A stretch of DNA of 64,000 bases. Origin: Xylogone sp. PMI_703 (lineage: Eukaryota > Ascomycota > Leotiomycetes). Positions 43,819-55,649 of this stretch are shown here, in pieces. The first letter of the stretch is position 1; each line of letters begins with the position of its first letter. Location: assembly GCA_021399445.1 (NCBI GenBank), contig JAJTUQ010000003.1:7254001-7318000 (forward strand), given 5' to 3'. A model generated the notes under the pieces. That model made no database searches, was not told the DNA's origin, and saw only the letters and a program-made list of their open reading frames with translations. The position numbers were made by a program, and so were the translations under genes.

Positions 43819-46556
43819 CTACCTGTAATCATACCTCCTAGGATCAACACTTCTAACAATAGGGATAGGGATACCCCTTCCCATATCCCTCTCTCTAGAA
43901 CTCCTCAGATCCCTATCCGAGTATCCTCTATCCCTCTCCCTCCATTCTCTATCCCTCCTCTCCCTGTCGCGTCGTCTCTCATTCATGGTCCCGTCGTCGA
44001 TGCTCGTTCGTCTTTCACGGAGGGGAATGATTGGCACGGGTTCACTTCGAGGGGTACGCATACGATCCAAGAATCTTTCTCGATCACGCTCTCGTTCGCG
44101 GTCTCTTTCTCTCTCCCGATCTCTCCACCGAGGTTCATCATATACATCACGGTCACGTTCACGTTCACGGTCTCGATCTCTATCTCGATCTCGATCTCTT
44201 TCCCGTTCCCGCTCTCGTTCTCGTTCGCGCTCTCTATCACGAGCATCCCGACTAGTTCTCCTAATCTTCTCACCGTCCCTATCTCTACCCCTCATATCTC
44301 CTCCCCGACTTCCAGCAGAAGTAGAAAAGAATTCCTTGCCATCAGGCAAATCTCTCCACGTGACATTGTTCGCAGCACCCGAGTGGCCACCTCTAGCATG
44401 TACATCCTGGAAGAATTGAGCCGATAGATTTCCATTTGGATCCACTGGTACAGCTCCAAATGTAGGGTTACTTCTCCTTCGACTACGACTGCGATCATCC
44501 GTCTCTCGGGAATGGTACCGTGAATCAGGTGGCGTGTGTATTGTTGGATTTGGGGGAGTAGTACCTGGAACAATTGGAGGTGTAGGAGCGTGAGGAATCT
44601 CGCCAAATAGAGGTGCAGATGTGGATGTATTTAGTGACGGCTTGCGATGATGTTGTCGAGGTTTCCTGGAATGGGTTGCCGGACTGGTATCTTCGTCATC
44701 AGCATCCGATTGCTCTGACGACGATGACGAGTCGGTATTAAAGCTCGATCTCCGTCTATGACGAGGATGGCTATGTCTCCTAGTTTGTGGCTCTGTATCG
44801 GGGAAGGCTTCTGGTGACGGACCTGCATCAGGTGATGGCACAGGAGATGGAGAGCTAAGGTTTTCTGGGACACTTCGGCGTCTTGAACGAGACATCCGGG
44901 GCGTGGTATCGAATTCAGGAGCCAAGAATTGATGGGAGCGGTGAGTTGGAGAACGACTCATTTTCGGTCGTGAAGGGCGACTGCTGCTGCCCACAGAAAC
45001 ATGCTGGAATGGTATAGGTCGACTTCTAGACTTTGTTGACTCAAAGTAGTCATCATTGACATTAACGGGCCGAACTGGGGGAGGTGATCGACTTCTCGAA
45101 GCTGGTCTTCGACTACGCACATGAGTATAGAAAGGCTGGACCTTGGGACGTCGAGGCAAATCTGGATATGGCGAAGATGATCCAGCAGCGTCACGACGAA
45201 GTTGCTCAGCACATTGATTATGCCACCTTTCGATTTCAGTATCTGCAGTGAGTGGAAAGGCTTCCGTTGGGAGGTCTGGTGGGAACGGCAGTCCCGTCTC
45301 TGGATTCTTAATGGCGAAGTTCTTGACGGCATACTGCATAAATGGAACGTGTTCTTCTGGACCCAGTAGAATCTCTATGGACTGCCATCGTACAAACCCC
45401 CGCGTCGTCAAGGCCGGTACAGAAGGTCTCTCGAAATCATCGCTCGTCGGCTGGAGCGTGTGCTGGCAGCCTATGGAGGCATAAATCCATGATATAGAAG
45501 GATGAGGGACATCAACGAAGAGAGCTAAAGTATCAGAATCACAACTAGTCAGCCTGATATAATCTCCCAAAATCAAACCAATGTCCACATAATGTGCCAT
45601 CAAAACGTACAGTCATAGTTCCCCCCAACAGCTTTATAAAAACTCGCCAACTTCGACGGCGTAAGGTACTTATCGTTCGTATCTCCAATGAAGCGAATCT
45701 ATCAACAGGTCGATAAGCTATTAGCTCCAGCTCACAAGCCCAATGAGTTAAACTTCCTAGGAAAAGAGACAAGACAGGAAAAGTGGCTCACAATATGATA
45801 CGCAATCCCCCTCAGCAACAAATCTAACACCTTTGTAGGCTTCTTATCAGGCTCAAACAAGTATCCATAGAAAGTCTTCCCATCCACTGGCGGCGGTGGC
45901 TGCTTCTCCTTTTGCTTCTCCTTCTGTTTCTGCTTCTGCGGCGGCGGCCCTCCTGGTTGGTTCTGCGCAGAAGAGGAAGAGGCACCAGCACCAGCACCAG
46001 CACCAGCACCAGCGGGAGTACCAGTAGGAGTACCAGCCTTAACACCAGCACCCGAAGCAGAAACGCCAGGAGCTGCCTTCGAGAGTGAAGGAGCTCCCTT
46101 CGAAGAGGTCGGAGCTGGGCTTGGCCCTGGACCTGGAGCTGCAGTCGGCGTGGTCGTACTCGCACTGTTCGTCCCCTCATCATTCGTCGGCGCAGGCATG
46201 ATAGCCAACGGATGCACAGAATCCAGATCAGATTCAGAGGAGTCAGACTCGGAGGAAGAGCTCAAGTCATGATCAGGCTCCGGGTGGTCAAGCTTTGGCT
46301 GAGGCTTAGGTTCAGGCTCCGGCTCACGTTGACGCTGACGTCCTCGTTCACGCTCACGATCATTCGCGCGATCAGGTCCGAGTGGATGCTGATGATGATG
46401 ATGATGTCGATGTCGTTCACGAGCATCAGGCTCAAGCTCCGGCGGTGGTTGGTCAGGTTGAGGCTGAGACTGCTGCTGCTGCTGCTGCTGTTGTTTCTGC
46501 TGCGGCTTCTTCTGCGACGATAGAGGCGTCGGCGTCGAGGTCGACGGATCGGACAT
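43819..46556 (-). CDS. DUF7514 protein with RS/RD/RE-rich tail
   Basis: Exons 46556-45792, 45698-45611 and 45524-43819 join in phases 0 and 1 to give 852 residues. Residues 1 to about 215 are low complexity: polyQ, a His run (RHRHHHHHQHPLG), Arg-Glu and Glu-Pro runs, and a (Ala-Gly)n tract. The folded part (about 225-390) has KTFYGYLFEPDKKPTKVLDLLLRGIAYHIIRFIGD, DKYLTPSKLASFYKAVGGNYD, SLFVDVPHPSISWIYASIGCQHTLQPT, and RWQSIEILLGPEEHVPFMQYAVKNF, matching the fungal domain I know as DUF7514. The C-terminus is Ser/Arg-rich and then has alternating RE/RD runs of over 40 residues, like SR-type or nuclear speckle proteins. Function is unknown. The introns both fall inside the conserved domain. Confidence 0.8.
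44145..44240. repeat. Coding minisatellite for Arg-Glu/Arg-Asp repeats
   Basis: On the plus strand the sequence is a degenerate run of 6-bp units (TCGTTC, TCACGG, TCTCGA, TCTCTA) that encodes alternating Arg-Asp and Arg-Glu in the DUF7514 protein on the minus strand. Its regularity also opens all other frames here, which explains the long antisense frames. Confidence 0.7.
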
Positions 46557-48395
46557 TTAAAAGGAAAGAAGAAAAGAAAATCAAGCAGAAGTTAGTAGTA
46601 GATGTAGAAGCAGAAGCAGAAGCAAGAAGAACTAGGCTGATCTGCTTTGCCAGAAGAATCCCAGCACGGCGGCCGTTGCAGTAATAGCGGGGCACACGAA
46701 CCCAGGGTGTGAAGGCGGGGGTTAATTGTTGTTGTTGTCGGAGTTTTGTACTTGGTGTTTGCTGTACATACATACATACGCAGGTGCAATGCAGTAACAG
46801 TAATAGTACTCTCTCTAACCATAAGCAATGAACGCAACAGCAACGACAACGAACAACACAATAAGTAGTACAGTAGAGGGTGGTTTGTATGTATGCAGAT
46901 ATTGCGCGGTTGCTGTGCTGGGCAAATAAGCGGCGCGGAAACGCCCTGCAAGCGCGCGGGTCCTGGTTTGGGGCGGCGGGGCAGCAGGGCTGGAGCCAGA
47001 GCCCAGAGTCAAGCAGAGAGCAAAGCAAGCAAGCAGTGCCTTCTTTCTCGTTCACCCCCTTCTCACCATTACAGTATTGGGTTACAGTTACAATTAACAG
47101 TTACAGTTAGATGGGGCAAAAAAAAGGTACAAGTCTACTTCATCCCAGTGTAAAAGAAAGGGTGTTGGTCCTGTTTCTTGTTCCTTGGTGATCCCCACTC
47201 GTGATACAAAGAAGCCAATGTCGTACGGTGTGAGTTGGCAGCAAGTTAGGTGGTTCTTTTAGCACGGGGTTTTGGCTGGTTGACTGGTTGGGTGCAAGTT
47301 TGGAATGCTGCTTGTGGAAGGCGGTGAGGCTGCTTTCGGGAGGGAGGGGATGCGGGGTGCAAGTATGAGCTCACTCGTCTCATCTCACTTTCATGCTGAG
47401 TGAGAGTTTCGGTGTAGATGTACGTTTCTTCTCAGTAAGGGAAGATTAGGAGAGATTTTTCAAGGTTATGAGATGGTAATTTGCATGAATATGGGTGATG
47501 TGATTGTTGCATAACTTAGCATCCAGGGGGGGCTTGCTTATATAACGGCATTATTAAGAACGAAGCTGTTGGAAGCTGTAGTGGGGTCGACGCTTCCCGC
47601 TGCGTCATCGTCAGAAGCTGTCGGAAGGCGACATAAAATTCCTAAGAATATTCAATCAGCACGATATGTTACGATAAATGACATGTGTAAAATGTGTTTG
47701 AAAGGTACAACATAATGTGTAAACACAAATACTGTCCGCCTCATGTTAATGTCCAAGCCATTACATCACTACCTAGGCTCTGGATAATTGATGTACGACA
47801 TTCATATATACTTGCTTGTTCCCTCAGAATATGGAAGCACTCGTCAGCTGATCTCATGTCCAAGCTCTTTATGCTGGATTTCTTCCTGCATAAACCCTCC
47901 TCGCAAGATGCTTGCCTAGAACGCTGAATACCCCGGATTCTCCGGACATATAATTAAAGCTCCCCTTCCAGATAACCCGTAACATCCTCTATTCTTTCAC
48001 ATTATCAAGAATTATGAGACATACACATTAATATAAAATTAAAATATCCATTATAATTAAAATATCCAAGTAAACATATTTTGTTCTTTGCTGCAAGGGT
48101 ATCGTCATCTCATCACATATCCAACAATTTTGGTGCCTCGAAGGACGCCCCTTTTCCCCTTCTTTTGCAGAAACTCCATGAATGAAAAAAAAAGGTCTAT
48201 CCAGAAAGAGAAGCCCCGAAAAGATAAAAAAGAAGATATCCAAAATAAATCCAAAGTAGTGAAGAAAAGAAGTGTCCCAAAATCACGCTCTCGTTTTCAT
48301 AACTCATATTCCTCAGTGACCCCATAAAGCCCATAACGCCAGAACCCTTTCGCCCATTTAACTATCAACCCTCTTCTCCCAAAGATGCGTCCCAG
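46557..48395. other. 1.8-kb spacer upstream of the DUF7514 gene
   Basis: It contains a CATA microsatellite (about 46767-46780), a GC-rich patch (46915-47000) and AT-rich sequence beyond 47600. Frames seen here are extensions of repeat-driven antisense frames or chance. It probably holds the promoter and a long 5' leader of the DUF7514 gene and the 3' end of the arrestin gene. Confidence 0.55.
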
Positions 48396-49949
48396 TTAAC
48401 ATTTTCCGGGCTCGATGAACCGTCTCTCGCCAGTTTGCTGCGAGGACCCAATGTCCTCATAGCTGGGAGGCAGAGCCCCGTTGTTGGTTCGACTTGGCGT
48501 TGTCCTCAATACCGAAGTTCCAATCAGCTCTTCCCTAGGAATTTCGATCACTCGGGGCCTTAGGTGCTCTTCTGCATCGGCAATCACCTGGGCTTGCTCC
48601 ACTGCACTTAATGTCTCGGTTTCTCGTCCCTCGGAGGCAATCTGCACGGGAATCTTCAGCACCACATTCGAAGAAGGCACACCGGTTCCTGGAGTGTGGA
48701 TCGAGAGGTTGAGATCGAGGGCATAGATCCTCGATGCAGTGCAGGAGTGGAAAGTGGGAATCCAGCTCTTGGAACTCGGCAGCGTCAGTGGGACGACGAT
48801 TGAAGCGGTATAATATGTCCCCTCCGTCACCTCAGTATCCGATCTCTCGGACGAGGAGGAAGAACTGGTGGAGACTGCAGAAGGTCGACGTCCGAAATCA
48901 GGTAGCTGAGACTCATGCTTCGTCCAGGCGACGGATTCCATGCATCGAGAAGACAGCGGAACTGTAGTGCTGTATACACCTCGCATGGCTTCATAGTCGG
49001 TGATCATATATGCACGGGCTGCAAGACACCCTGCAGGTCGTACGGAGTAGAATGTCAACACCTTGATTTTAGATGTCAGACCACCTAGACGAGGTGGCTG
49101 GCATGTAGAATCACGCGGTTCAAATCGAAGGTCCAATTTAGTCATCGTCGTCACTGGAGTTGCGCTCCCTGCGGTGGAGGTAGCTGGAGGCAGAACGAAG
49201 GCAGCAGGTTGAGCAGCTGAAACGGTGATCTTTCCTAGCTTGCCAGAGAAAACGCCCTTCTTGAGCGTCTTCGATCGGGAAAGGCTGTAATCACTGTCGT
49301 TGGGACCAATGCTCATGGGTGGGGCTGCTGGAAGTGTCGGGAGGACATTTATCCTCGTGGTGTTCTCAGCCAGAACAACTTCCTTTCCATCTTGATCTCG
49401 GCTTCGCACAACTCGTGCCTTGATGACATATCGAACCTTGGCCATATCTGGAGCGAAGTCATCTGGACTGTGTTCTCGATCTCCCATGCTCGGTGGAAGC
49501 TGGAGATGAGCATGATGGACGTGCTCGGCCTCTACATTATGGGTGCAGGCAGATGGAAGCAGATGCTGAGGGATGACAAAGTTGAATGGGAAAGTGTAAG
49601 TTCGCCCGGCTTCAGCAATTCGCGGATGAGGATACTCTGATTCTGGGATTGGCATGACCAGTTTAAGAAAGTTATGTCGTGCAGTTGTGCGAGAGCCTCC
49701 TGTGGTGGGAGACAAGCTCTCTACAAAAGTCTTGGTCGACCCTTCCAGAGTGATTTCAACAACGTCGAATCGCGAATTGTTGGCGGCAGTGATTTGTACT
49801 CGGCCAGAAAGTGGATCGGCATTGGTGTAGATTTTATCCTTACTATGGTTATCGAGGATTATCTCCATTCCAGGCTTGCTCGCGTGCGCCATCTTCCTGG
49901 CGTAGGTCGAGAGAACTGAGGTGGTGCTGTAGATGGAACTCGCAGACAT
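48396..49949 (-). CDS. Alpha-arrestin (ART-type ubiquitin-ligase adaptor)
   Basis: This is a single frame of 517 residues. The arrestin N-domain begins after about 25 residues (MEIILDNHSKDKIYTNADPL, GRVQITAANNSRFDVVEITL, EGSTKTFVE), with the GRTYTFPFNFVIPQHLLPSAC strand pair, and the C-domain ends near KIPVQIASEG. The tail has ALPPSYEDI, a PPxY motif that binds the WW domains of Rsp5/NEDD4 ligases. Such adaptors bring the ligase to plasma-membrane transporters so that they are ubiquitinated and internalised. A Ser-rich loop (SAVSTSSSSSSERSD, about 360) may be regulated by phosphorylation. There is no second PPxY. Which transporter it serves cannot be told. Confidence 0.85.
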   Translation of the reverse strand: MSASSIYSTTSVLSTYARKMAHASKPGMEIILDNHSKDKIYTNADPLSGRVQITAANNSRFDVVEITLEGSTKTFVESLSPTTGGSRTTARHNFLKLVMPIPESEYPHPRIAEAGRTYTFPFNFVIPQHLLPSACTHNVEAEHVHHAHLQLPPSMGDREHSPDDFAPDMAKVRYVIKARVVRSRDQDGKEVVLAENTTRINVLPTLPAAPPMSIGPNDSDYSLSRSKTLKKGVFSGKLGKITVSAAQPAAFVLPPATSTAGSATPVTTMTKLDLRFEPRDSTCQPPRLGGLTSKIKVLTFYSVRPAGCLAARAYMITDYEAMRGVYSTTVPLSSRCMESVAWTKHESQLPDFGRRPSAVSTSSSSSSERSDTEVTEGTYYTASIVVPLTLPSSKSWIPTFHSCTASRIYALDLNLSIHTPGTGVPSSNVVLKIPVQIASEGRETETLSAVEQAQVIADAEEHLRPRVIEIPREELIGTSVLRTTPSRTNNGALPPSYEDIGSSQQTGERRFIEPGKC

Positions 49950-52900
49950 ATCAAAGTTGGGCCAGGAAAGCAGATGCCAGGCAGGAAAACTGCTGAATGC
50001 TGCAAATACTTTATCAATGTGTTATTATCGATTTTATCGAGAGATGGAACTCGAGCGTCAGACAAGCTTATATCGAGGGCGCGTGGACAGTCCCCAACGC
50101 GGGGTTGGAGGTTACCAAGATTTCGCAATTGGCCAGGGTCCAGATAACGAAGCCGTGGCGCTCAGCAACAGAGGTACCGATGTATATAGCTGTATATATC
50201 TCCCGTACCTCAGGGTAGTACTGGAGAAATGAAAGATGGAACCGATGCTTGAAGCACTATGAAATAAAAAAAGGGATAACAAAAAGCGTCCCTACCATTA
50301 TATATATAAAAAGGAGCAGCAGGCGGGTAGATTCTCCACAAGAGCTTACCACCCACACCCCCCTTAACCTTGACCGCAGAATGAATGGAGGCGGTCCACC
50401 TGGCTAAGGTTGATGGTTAATTGTGCTCGACGACACGCAAGGGCGTGGAATAGCAGCTTCGAGGCCTGAGTCATTTGGCACGCAATCCCATCATGGTTGA
50501 CCCAGGCCTTCCGCAGACCGGCTGCACGCTCCACTTGAGCAGGCTACGCCCTGGGACCCCAGCAGTGGGTTCGGCCGGATTGGATGTTTAGGTTGCAGTC
50601 ATACCTAATAATGTACCAGTACCGGCAATGTGCCGCAAATGCTCACGGAGTTGGGTTGGGGTTGGCCTCGGAATAGAGATACGGAGGTACCTGGACCGTT
50701 GCGGTGTCTCTGAGCCCACGGGAAAGTTCCCACTGAGCGCCCCGGGAAAGCTCTCTGCTAGCCGGCGTGCACAGGCCGCATGTCGTTTCTTGTCACAGGG
50801 CGCAGCAGGGGGACAGCGACAGAGCGGATCGCGTATGTGGCTGATTACCGCATTCCAGGCTGCGCGCCCGCAACCAAACAAAGAGTCCATCTGAAAGCCT
50901 TTTGGTCTTCGGCAGCCAGATCAATCCTCGACCGTAGTTCCCTCTGGATGACTGAGCTTGCGACTTCGCACTGCACGCCTTTCGCATGTAAAAAGAAGAT
51001 CCTGTGGCGTCTGCCCAAAGAAGACGTCACCCAAAGAGGTATCAACCGGTGTTAGTTAGTGTTGATTCTGGCCCTCTTGACGATGCTGTGTCTCTGACGT
51101 GTTGCATCGAAGATGTGTTTTGCCATACATAGAAATATTGTTGCTGAATCATGCGGTAAACTTACCCATCCAACTAGACTATTGTACTGGCCAGACTTCA
51201 ACAGCGCTGGGTCTGCTTGTACAGTAGTACTTGTTCAGTGTTGTGTGCAGTACAGTCAGGGCAGGATTAGGTCATCCCAGACGCGGCCCCGTCAGCCCAA
51301 GTGGATTGCTCCCTTCCCCCTTTCTTCCCCTTCTCCAGGGCCCATGACCCATCTTCGGCTCTCCTGGGCTTCTAGACTTTTGGATGAAGGCACTGGTACC
51401 ATTATTACTCAATTGCTGTCAACGGCGTGACGGCTACCTGTGGTTTTGCCTTGTGCGTAGCCGCGCAGTGGTTTCAGTTTGTGTACTCCGGCAATCGCTC
51501 AGGCGGGATCCACCCTTACCCGGAATCTCGCCATCGAAAATTTCAAGATCCCTTCTTTTGTTTTTCTGGAGCAAGCTTACGAAATAAAACTATTGGACTA
51601 GCTGAGAACATCAATTGTCTTCTAGAAGTCGTTGGAACGGTGAGATCTTTGTCCGATGTTTACTGTGGTGCCTATTGATATGCAAGGTGATGTTGCACGG
51701 AGTACGCAATCGCTTCTTCTTCTCCCGCAGCCTTGCAGATTGCGCATGGTATCACAAACTGCGTAGGCACAAGGAAATGTACTCTCCCTGGTTGTACCAT
51801 CTCCTTGCATGTTCATCAGAGACTTTTATGGATATCCACGTACTTCATCCGTTTCTTAAACCTCGTTGCCTGTCCCCCTTCATCCATTGGATCACCTCTC
51901 CTAACCGCCGTCCTGCATTCCACGGTGTGTCTGAAACGCCCTCAACCTCGACCGTCAAGGTATCCTATCTGGTGCCAGGGTCACTTATAACTGACAAGGA
52001 GGAAGATTGGACTCGAGAAAATACAAGCATGTGCAGAAAAGCTGGTGGTCAGTGGTGTGAGCAGAGAACTGTCGTCGAGCTGCTGGTCCTCTGCGATCCA
52101 TTCAATGGCAGCCGTGGCCTTGCTCGCCCTATCCACCGAGTGGAAACGTGATGTCAAAACCTCGCGGCGATGACCACGCCTCAACCCAGGATCTCACAAT
52201 GCAATGCATTCATATGCAATAAAAGACACACGAAGCAAGTTGGTAAGTGGATCCTCTCAATTGTTTCAATTACCTGCCAATTCAGCCATTCTCCCGAAAA
52301 AATTTTCTCGTGGGCGAAGAATGGGTGGTGTTGTCTCCTAATAGAAAGTTCAGCCTTGGGCATGACACATCGTCAACCGTGTACGTTAAGTAGACACGAG
52401 GTTGAATTAGGACTTGGTTTTGCTTCTCGCGCTGCAGGGCGGCGGTCCGCTTTTCAGTGGGTCACCTCCTACCCCCGTCCCAGCCCTAGCCCACGCCCAA
52501 GCCCAGCACGCTGCCGCATCTCCAGAAGCCGGTTGGTGGTTTTCCCTTTTCTCGGCTTTCAAACCCGACTCTGCATGAGGTCTCATTATTTGCGCCTTTG
52601 GAGGACACGCTGAGTGGGCCCCGGGATGGTCCAAAGCCCTAGTACGGGTAGATGTTTTGAAAATTTTAGGGGCCGGCGGTTCTAAAAGAGCTGTACTGTG
52701 GTGTGGTAAATGATTTCTATGGGACTTTTCTTCCTCGCGGATATATGTGGAGCTGCGGTTACTGAAGGCTGAGGAACCTTTGTACGTGGTGGTTATGCCC
52801 TTCAATAACGGTGTAATTGAGGTCCCCATTCGTATGTTTGTTACGTACCAAATATCCTCAGGGTAACATGTTGGAGAGGTGATGGCGAGGAAAAAAACAG

Positions 52901-54843
52901 ATGGGAAAATGAAGAGATCCAGGTACCTTCGTACCTTCCGTGCATGTGCTGTTTTTTCTCCGTTTTGAGCCAATGAGCTCTCGATCAGGGGGGTCTTCCA
53001 CGTGGCGCAAAGCTAACTCGCGAATGGGAAAGGCGCAAGCGGCAGCAAATGCGCAAAAAGCCTTTCGAGACACTTGAAGGGCGCGTGGTGCACTTATTTT
53101 TGACACGGGCACAGCATCACCGTACAGGTACATCAAGTACCTCCGTATCGGATAGCGTTAAACTCCGCCATTTCAGCCAGGCGCACGAGGCTTAAAGAGA
53201 GTCACAACGAAAAGGCGTGGAATTGGGATTGGCTATCGTAACTACGAATACGACTAAGCTGTTTCCTTCGTATCGACCTGCGTGTGACTTACTCCTGGAT
53301 GGTTTGTGGCTACGGCAGATGGAAATAGTAGCAACTGTTGTAGCTCACCGCGGAAAGTCCTCCTTTTGCTTAACAAGCAAGCAAATTAATCAATTAACCC
53401 AATCTTTTACCAACCACTAGCTAAATCACTGATTTATGGAAAGCTAGTGCTACTACAGTATAGCGTATGTGGTTGATTGACGACAACAGTGACCACACGC
53501 CTTCTGGTTGACACAGCGCTACTTGCCTTTTAAAATTACCCATACTTCCAGAAAATGGTGTCAAAGTTAACTAACTAAATGGCATCACGCAATTCCCGTA
53601 GTTGTTGCTACTATACGCGTTTACACACCGCGCAAAAGCCCCATAATTGCATTATGTCTAATAAGTTATGTTATGCTATGCTCCTCGTTGTCATCGTTTG
53701 TACGTTGACGATATGAATCATACGAGGAATTATCAATAATAATACGATTTGCAGGAACATGCTATTCAGATCACAGTACTAGTTTTTGGCCTCACCCTGA
53801 CTACTTCCCAGTGCAAAATAATCATTAATAATCACTACTATTATCCATAAGGGGATTGAACCTCGATTCGCATTTGGTGGCTCTTAAACAAGAGAGTCCA
53901 CATACCAGATGATTTCCGCATAGAGGTAGACATCAAGGTTGGTTATATGATCCGTACTGCTACAGAGGTACAACAACTCTGGGGATTATTCCGAGGCCCT
54001 CTCGAACTCCGCCGCTGAACTCCAATTGGGTGCGAGTTCGGAGTACTCATAAGTGCATAAGGTAAGCAACCTAGGCAACTCACGACAAGATGATCATGTA
54101 AGCATTTGCCCGCAGCTCATGCTCAATTTAGGTTTACGACGCAATGGGTGTTCGCTCATATTTCTTCTTCAAGGTTGTAAATTACCTGGTACAACGCAAT
54201 CAGGCAACAGGTCAATTTTTTGTTTCGAAAATTCTAGTACGAGGCGTTGATTGGAGAGATTCCTTGAAGTTGAGAAGCTTGACATAAAATACTACTGTAC
54301 AATCCCAGGCCAGACCTTCAACATCAACCAGCCCCAGTCACAAAGCACAACTCCCCTACAAATACCACTCTAAATGCAACATATGTATTTCCGTCTGATT
54401 AGTTCAAATCTCCTCTACAAACTGATTGGATTGCACAAACATAAAAACGTACCCTACAGTCACATCCACAACAAAGAAATGTAAGAGTAAAACTCACACG
54501 CCGGCACGCATCAGGCACACCGAACAAAATTGCGCGGCAAGCCCACATCATCACAAGGCTACAGTACCACAATAGAACTCCCATCCCCATCCCCATCTCC
54601 ATCATCCCCGTTACCCAACAACGGGGACTTTTCCCGGGGCCGAGATTGCTAAATCCACATTACTCCTCAAACCCGAGAAAAATAAAGTAAACTTTAATGA
54701 AAAGGGAAATAACTGGCTGTAATTACGACTCTGTGGTAAACAAGGTGAACGTTCTCGATCGCTGTCAGCAACGCTGAATCAATGCCCCGACGCCGATGTC
54801 GGATGTCTGATTACGTTTATGGTACTGTACTGTTACTGTGTAA
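49950..54843. other. 4.9-kb gene-poor stretch
   Basis: I find no gene I can support. Frames of up to 188 codons occur (50890-50588, 51615-52151, 52973-52407), but they overlap others, lack domains and have no consistent splice sites. It has GC-rich parts (50400-52700) and AT-rich parts (53400-54700), a CCCAAGCCC-like repeat near 52480-52510 and a CCCCAT repeat near 54580. A tRNA-like fragment is noted at 53850-53935. The part next to 49950 is the promoter of the arrestin gene. Confidence 0.5.
53850..53935 (-). pseudogene. Possible tRNA relic
   Basis: On the minus strand GGTTCAATCCCC resembles a box B and lies 9-13 nt before a TTATGGA stretch. Upstream is a CTCTT...AAGAG hairpin. The T-stem does not pair well and the anticodon loop is too short, so at best this is a decayed tRNA or tRNA-derived repeat. 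Confidence 0.25.
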
Positions 54844-55302
54844 CTAGCATGGATGCACGAGGCTGGCGCGAATGGTTGCTTGATTCGGCAGTTGAGGAAC
54901 ACGAAAGAGTTTAATACAATACTCCATAAAGGGGGATGGCTTGAGACGAGGTGAGGTGAGAAGAGTCATACGGCAGTTACCTGTAAAACACTGGGCTTGG
55001 CTCTGCTGTGGCTTTTTTGGTTTACCATGTGCGTCTGGCCTTAGTTTCTCAGATTTGACACATCCCCATTTATAAGCATCGAGCTTTCGTAATTGCTTGG
55101 GTGGTTTATTCCGTGGAGAAAGAGGTAGGGGGAGCACGTCAGCTGTGGTGGTGCAGTGCAGATCGGATCTGGAGCCAAGAGAATAGGCTAAGACTTGTGG
55201 CACTGAGATAACTTGGTGGTTTGTTATATTGGTATCAATGGTCATATCATAATTCGTTTCTGTATCGTATACATAGTATAGCTCAGAATCTATCTCAGCC
55301 AT
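54844..55302 (-). CDS. Doubtful small hypothetical protein
   Basis: A 152-codon frame starts at the ATG at 55302 (MAEIDSELYYVYDTETNYDM). No domain, signal peptide or membrane segment is visible. The sequence turns Lys/Pro-rich in the middle (SPRNKPPKQLRKL). It lies in the 3' flank of the Scm3 gene on the same strand. It may be a lineage-specific gene or chance. Confidence 0.25.
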   Translation of the reverse strand: MAEIDSELYYVYDTETNYDMTIDTNITNHQVISVPQVLAYSLGSRSDLHCTTTADVLPLPLSPRNKPPKQLRKLDAYKWGCVKSEKLRPDAHGKPKKPQQSQAQCFTGNCRMTLLTSPRLKPSPFMEYCIKLFRVPQLPNQATIRASLVHPC

Positions 55303-55649
55303 ATCCACTGTACCAGTCCATCCTAATTGCGCACAATAGGTGACTCACGATACTAGTCCTCCTGCAATGTTTCGGTTGCTGACACGACTGGCTCGTTGCT
55401 TCGTCTTCTAGTGCCTCACTATGTAAACTAGCTTGACAGACTCCTTCCAGGCACATAGTATTACTAACTCGCGATTACAGCGATCAGCTTACGTCCATCG
55501 ATCTAGGACTCCCCCGTGCGCAGACTGACTGCCAAAAGTTATTCAAATGGGACCTCCAGATTCTATTCAATTGAACACGGCTTTAAGAAGCCGCAATGAT
55601 TCTACACTCTGAGCTAGATACGGGCTGACATGGACGGTGCCAACGATGA
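55303..55649. other. Short spacer downstream of SCM3
   Basis: 347 bp on the 3' side of the Scm3 gene. I see nothing in it. Confidence 0.5.

Noticed and set aside
43798..44427. Long plus-strand frames opposite the DUF7514 tail
   Set aside because: The 6-bp repeat opens every frame. The minus-strand reading is continuous with the conserved domain, so the others are shadows.
46453..47055. 200-codon minus-strand frame upstream of the DUF7514 start
   Set aside because: It uses another frame of the polyQ repeat and has a Cys-rich composition with no domain; most likely leader sequence.
51615..52151. 178-codon plus-strand open frame in the gene-poor stretch
   Set aside because: No domain, no splice partners, overlapping frames, and a composition rich in Cys/His/Trp of the kind seen in chance frames.
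52407..52973. 188-codon minus-strand open frame
   Set aside because: It overlaps a plus-strand frame of similar length, and its C-terminal half is driven by a CCCAAGCCC-like low-complexity stretch.
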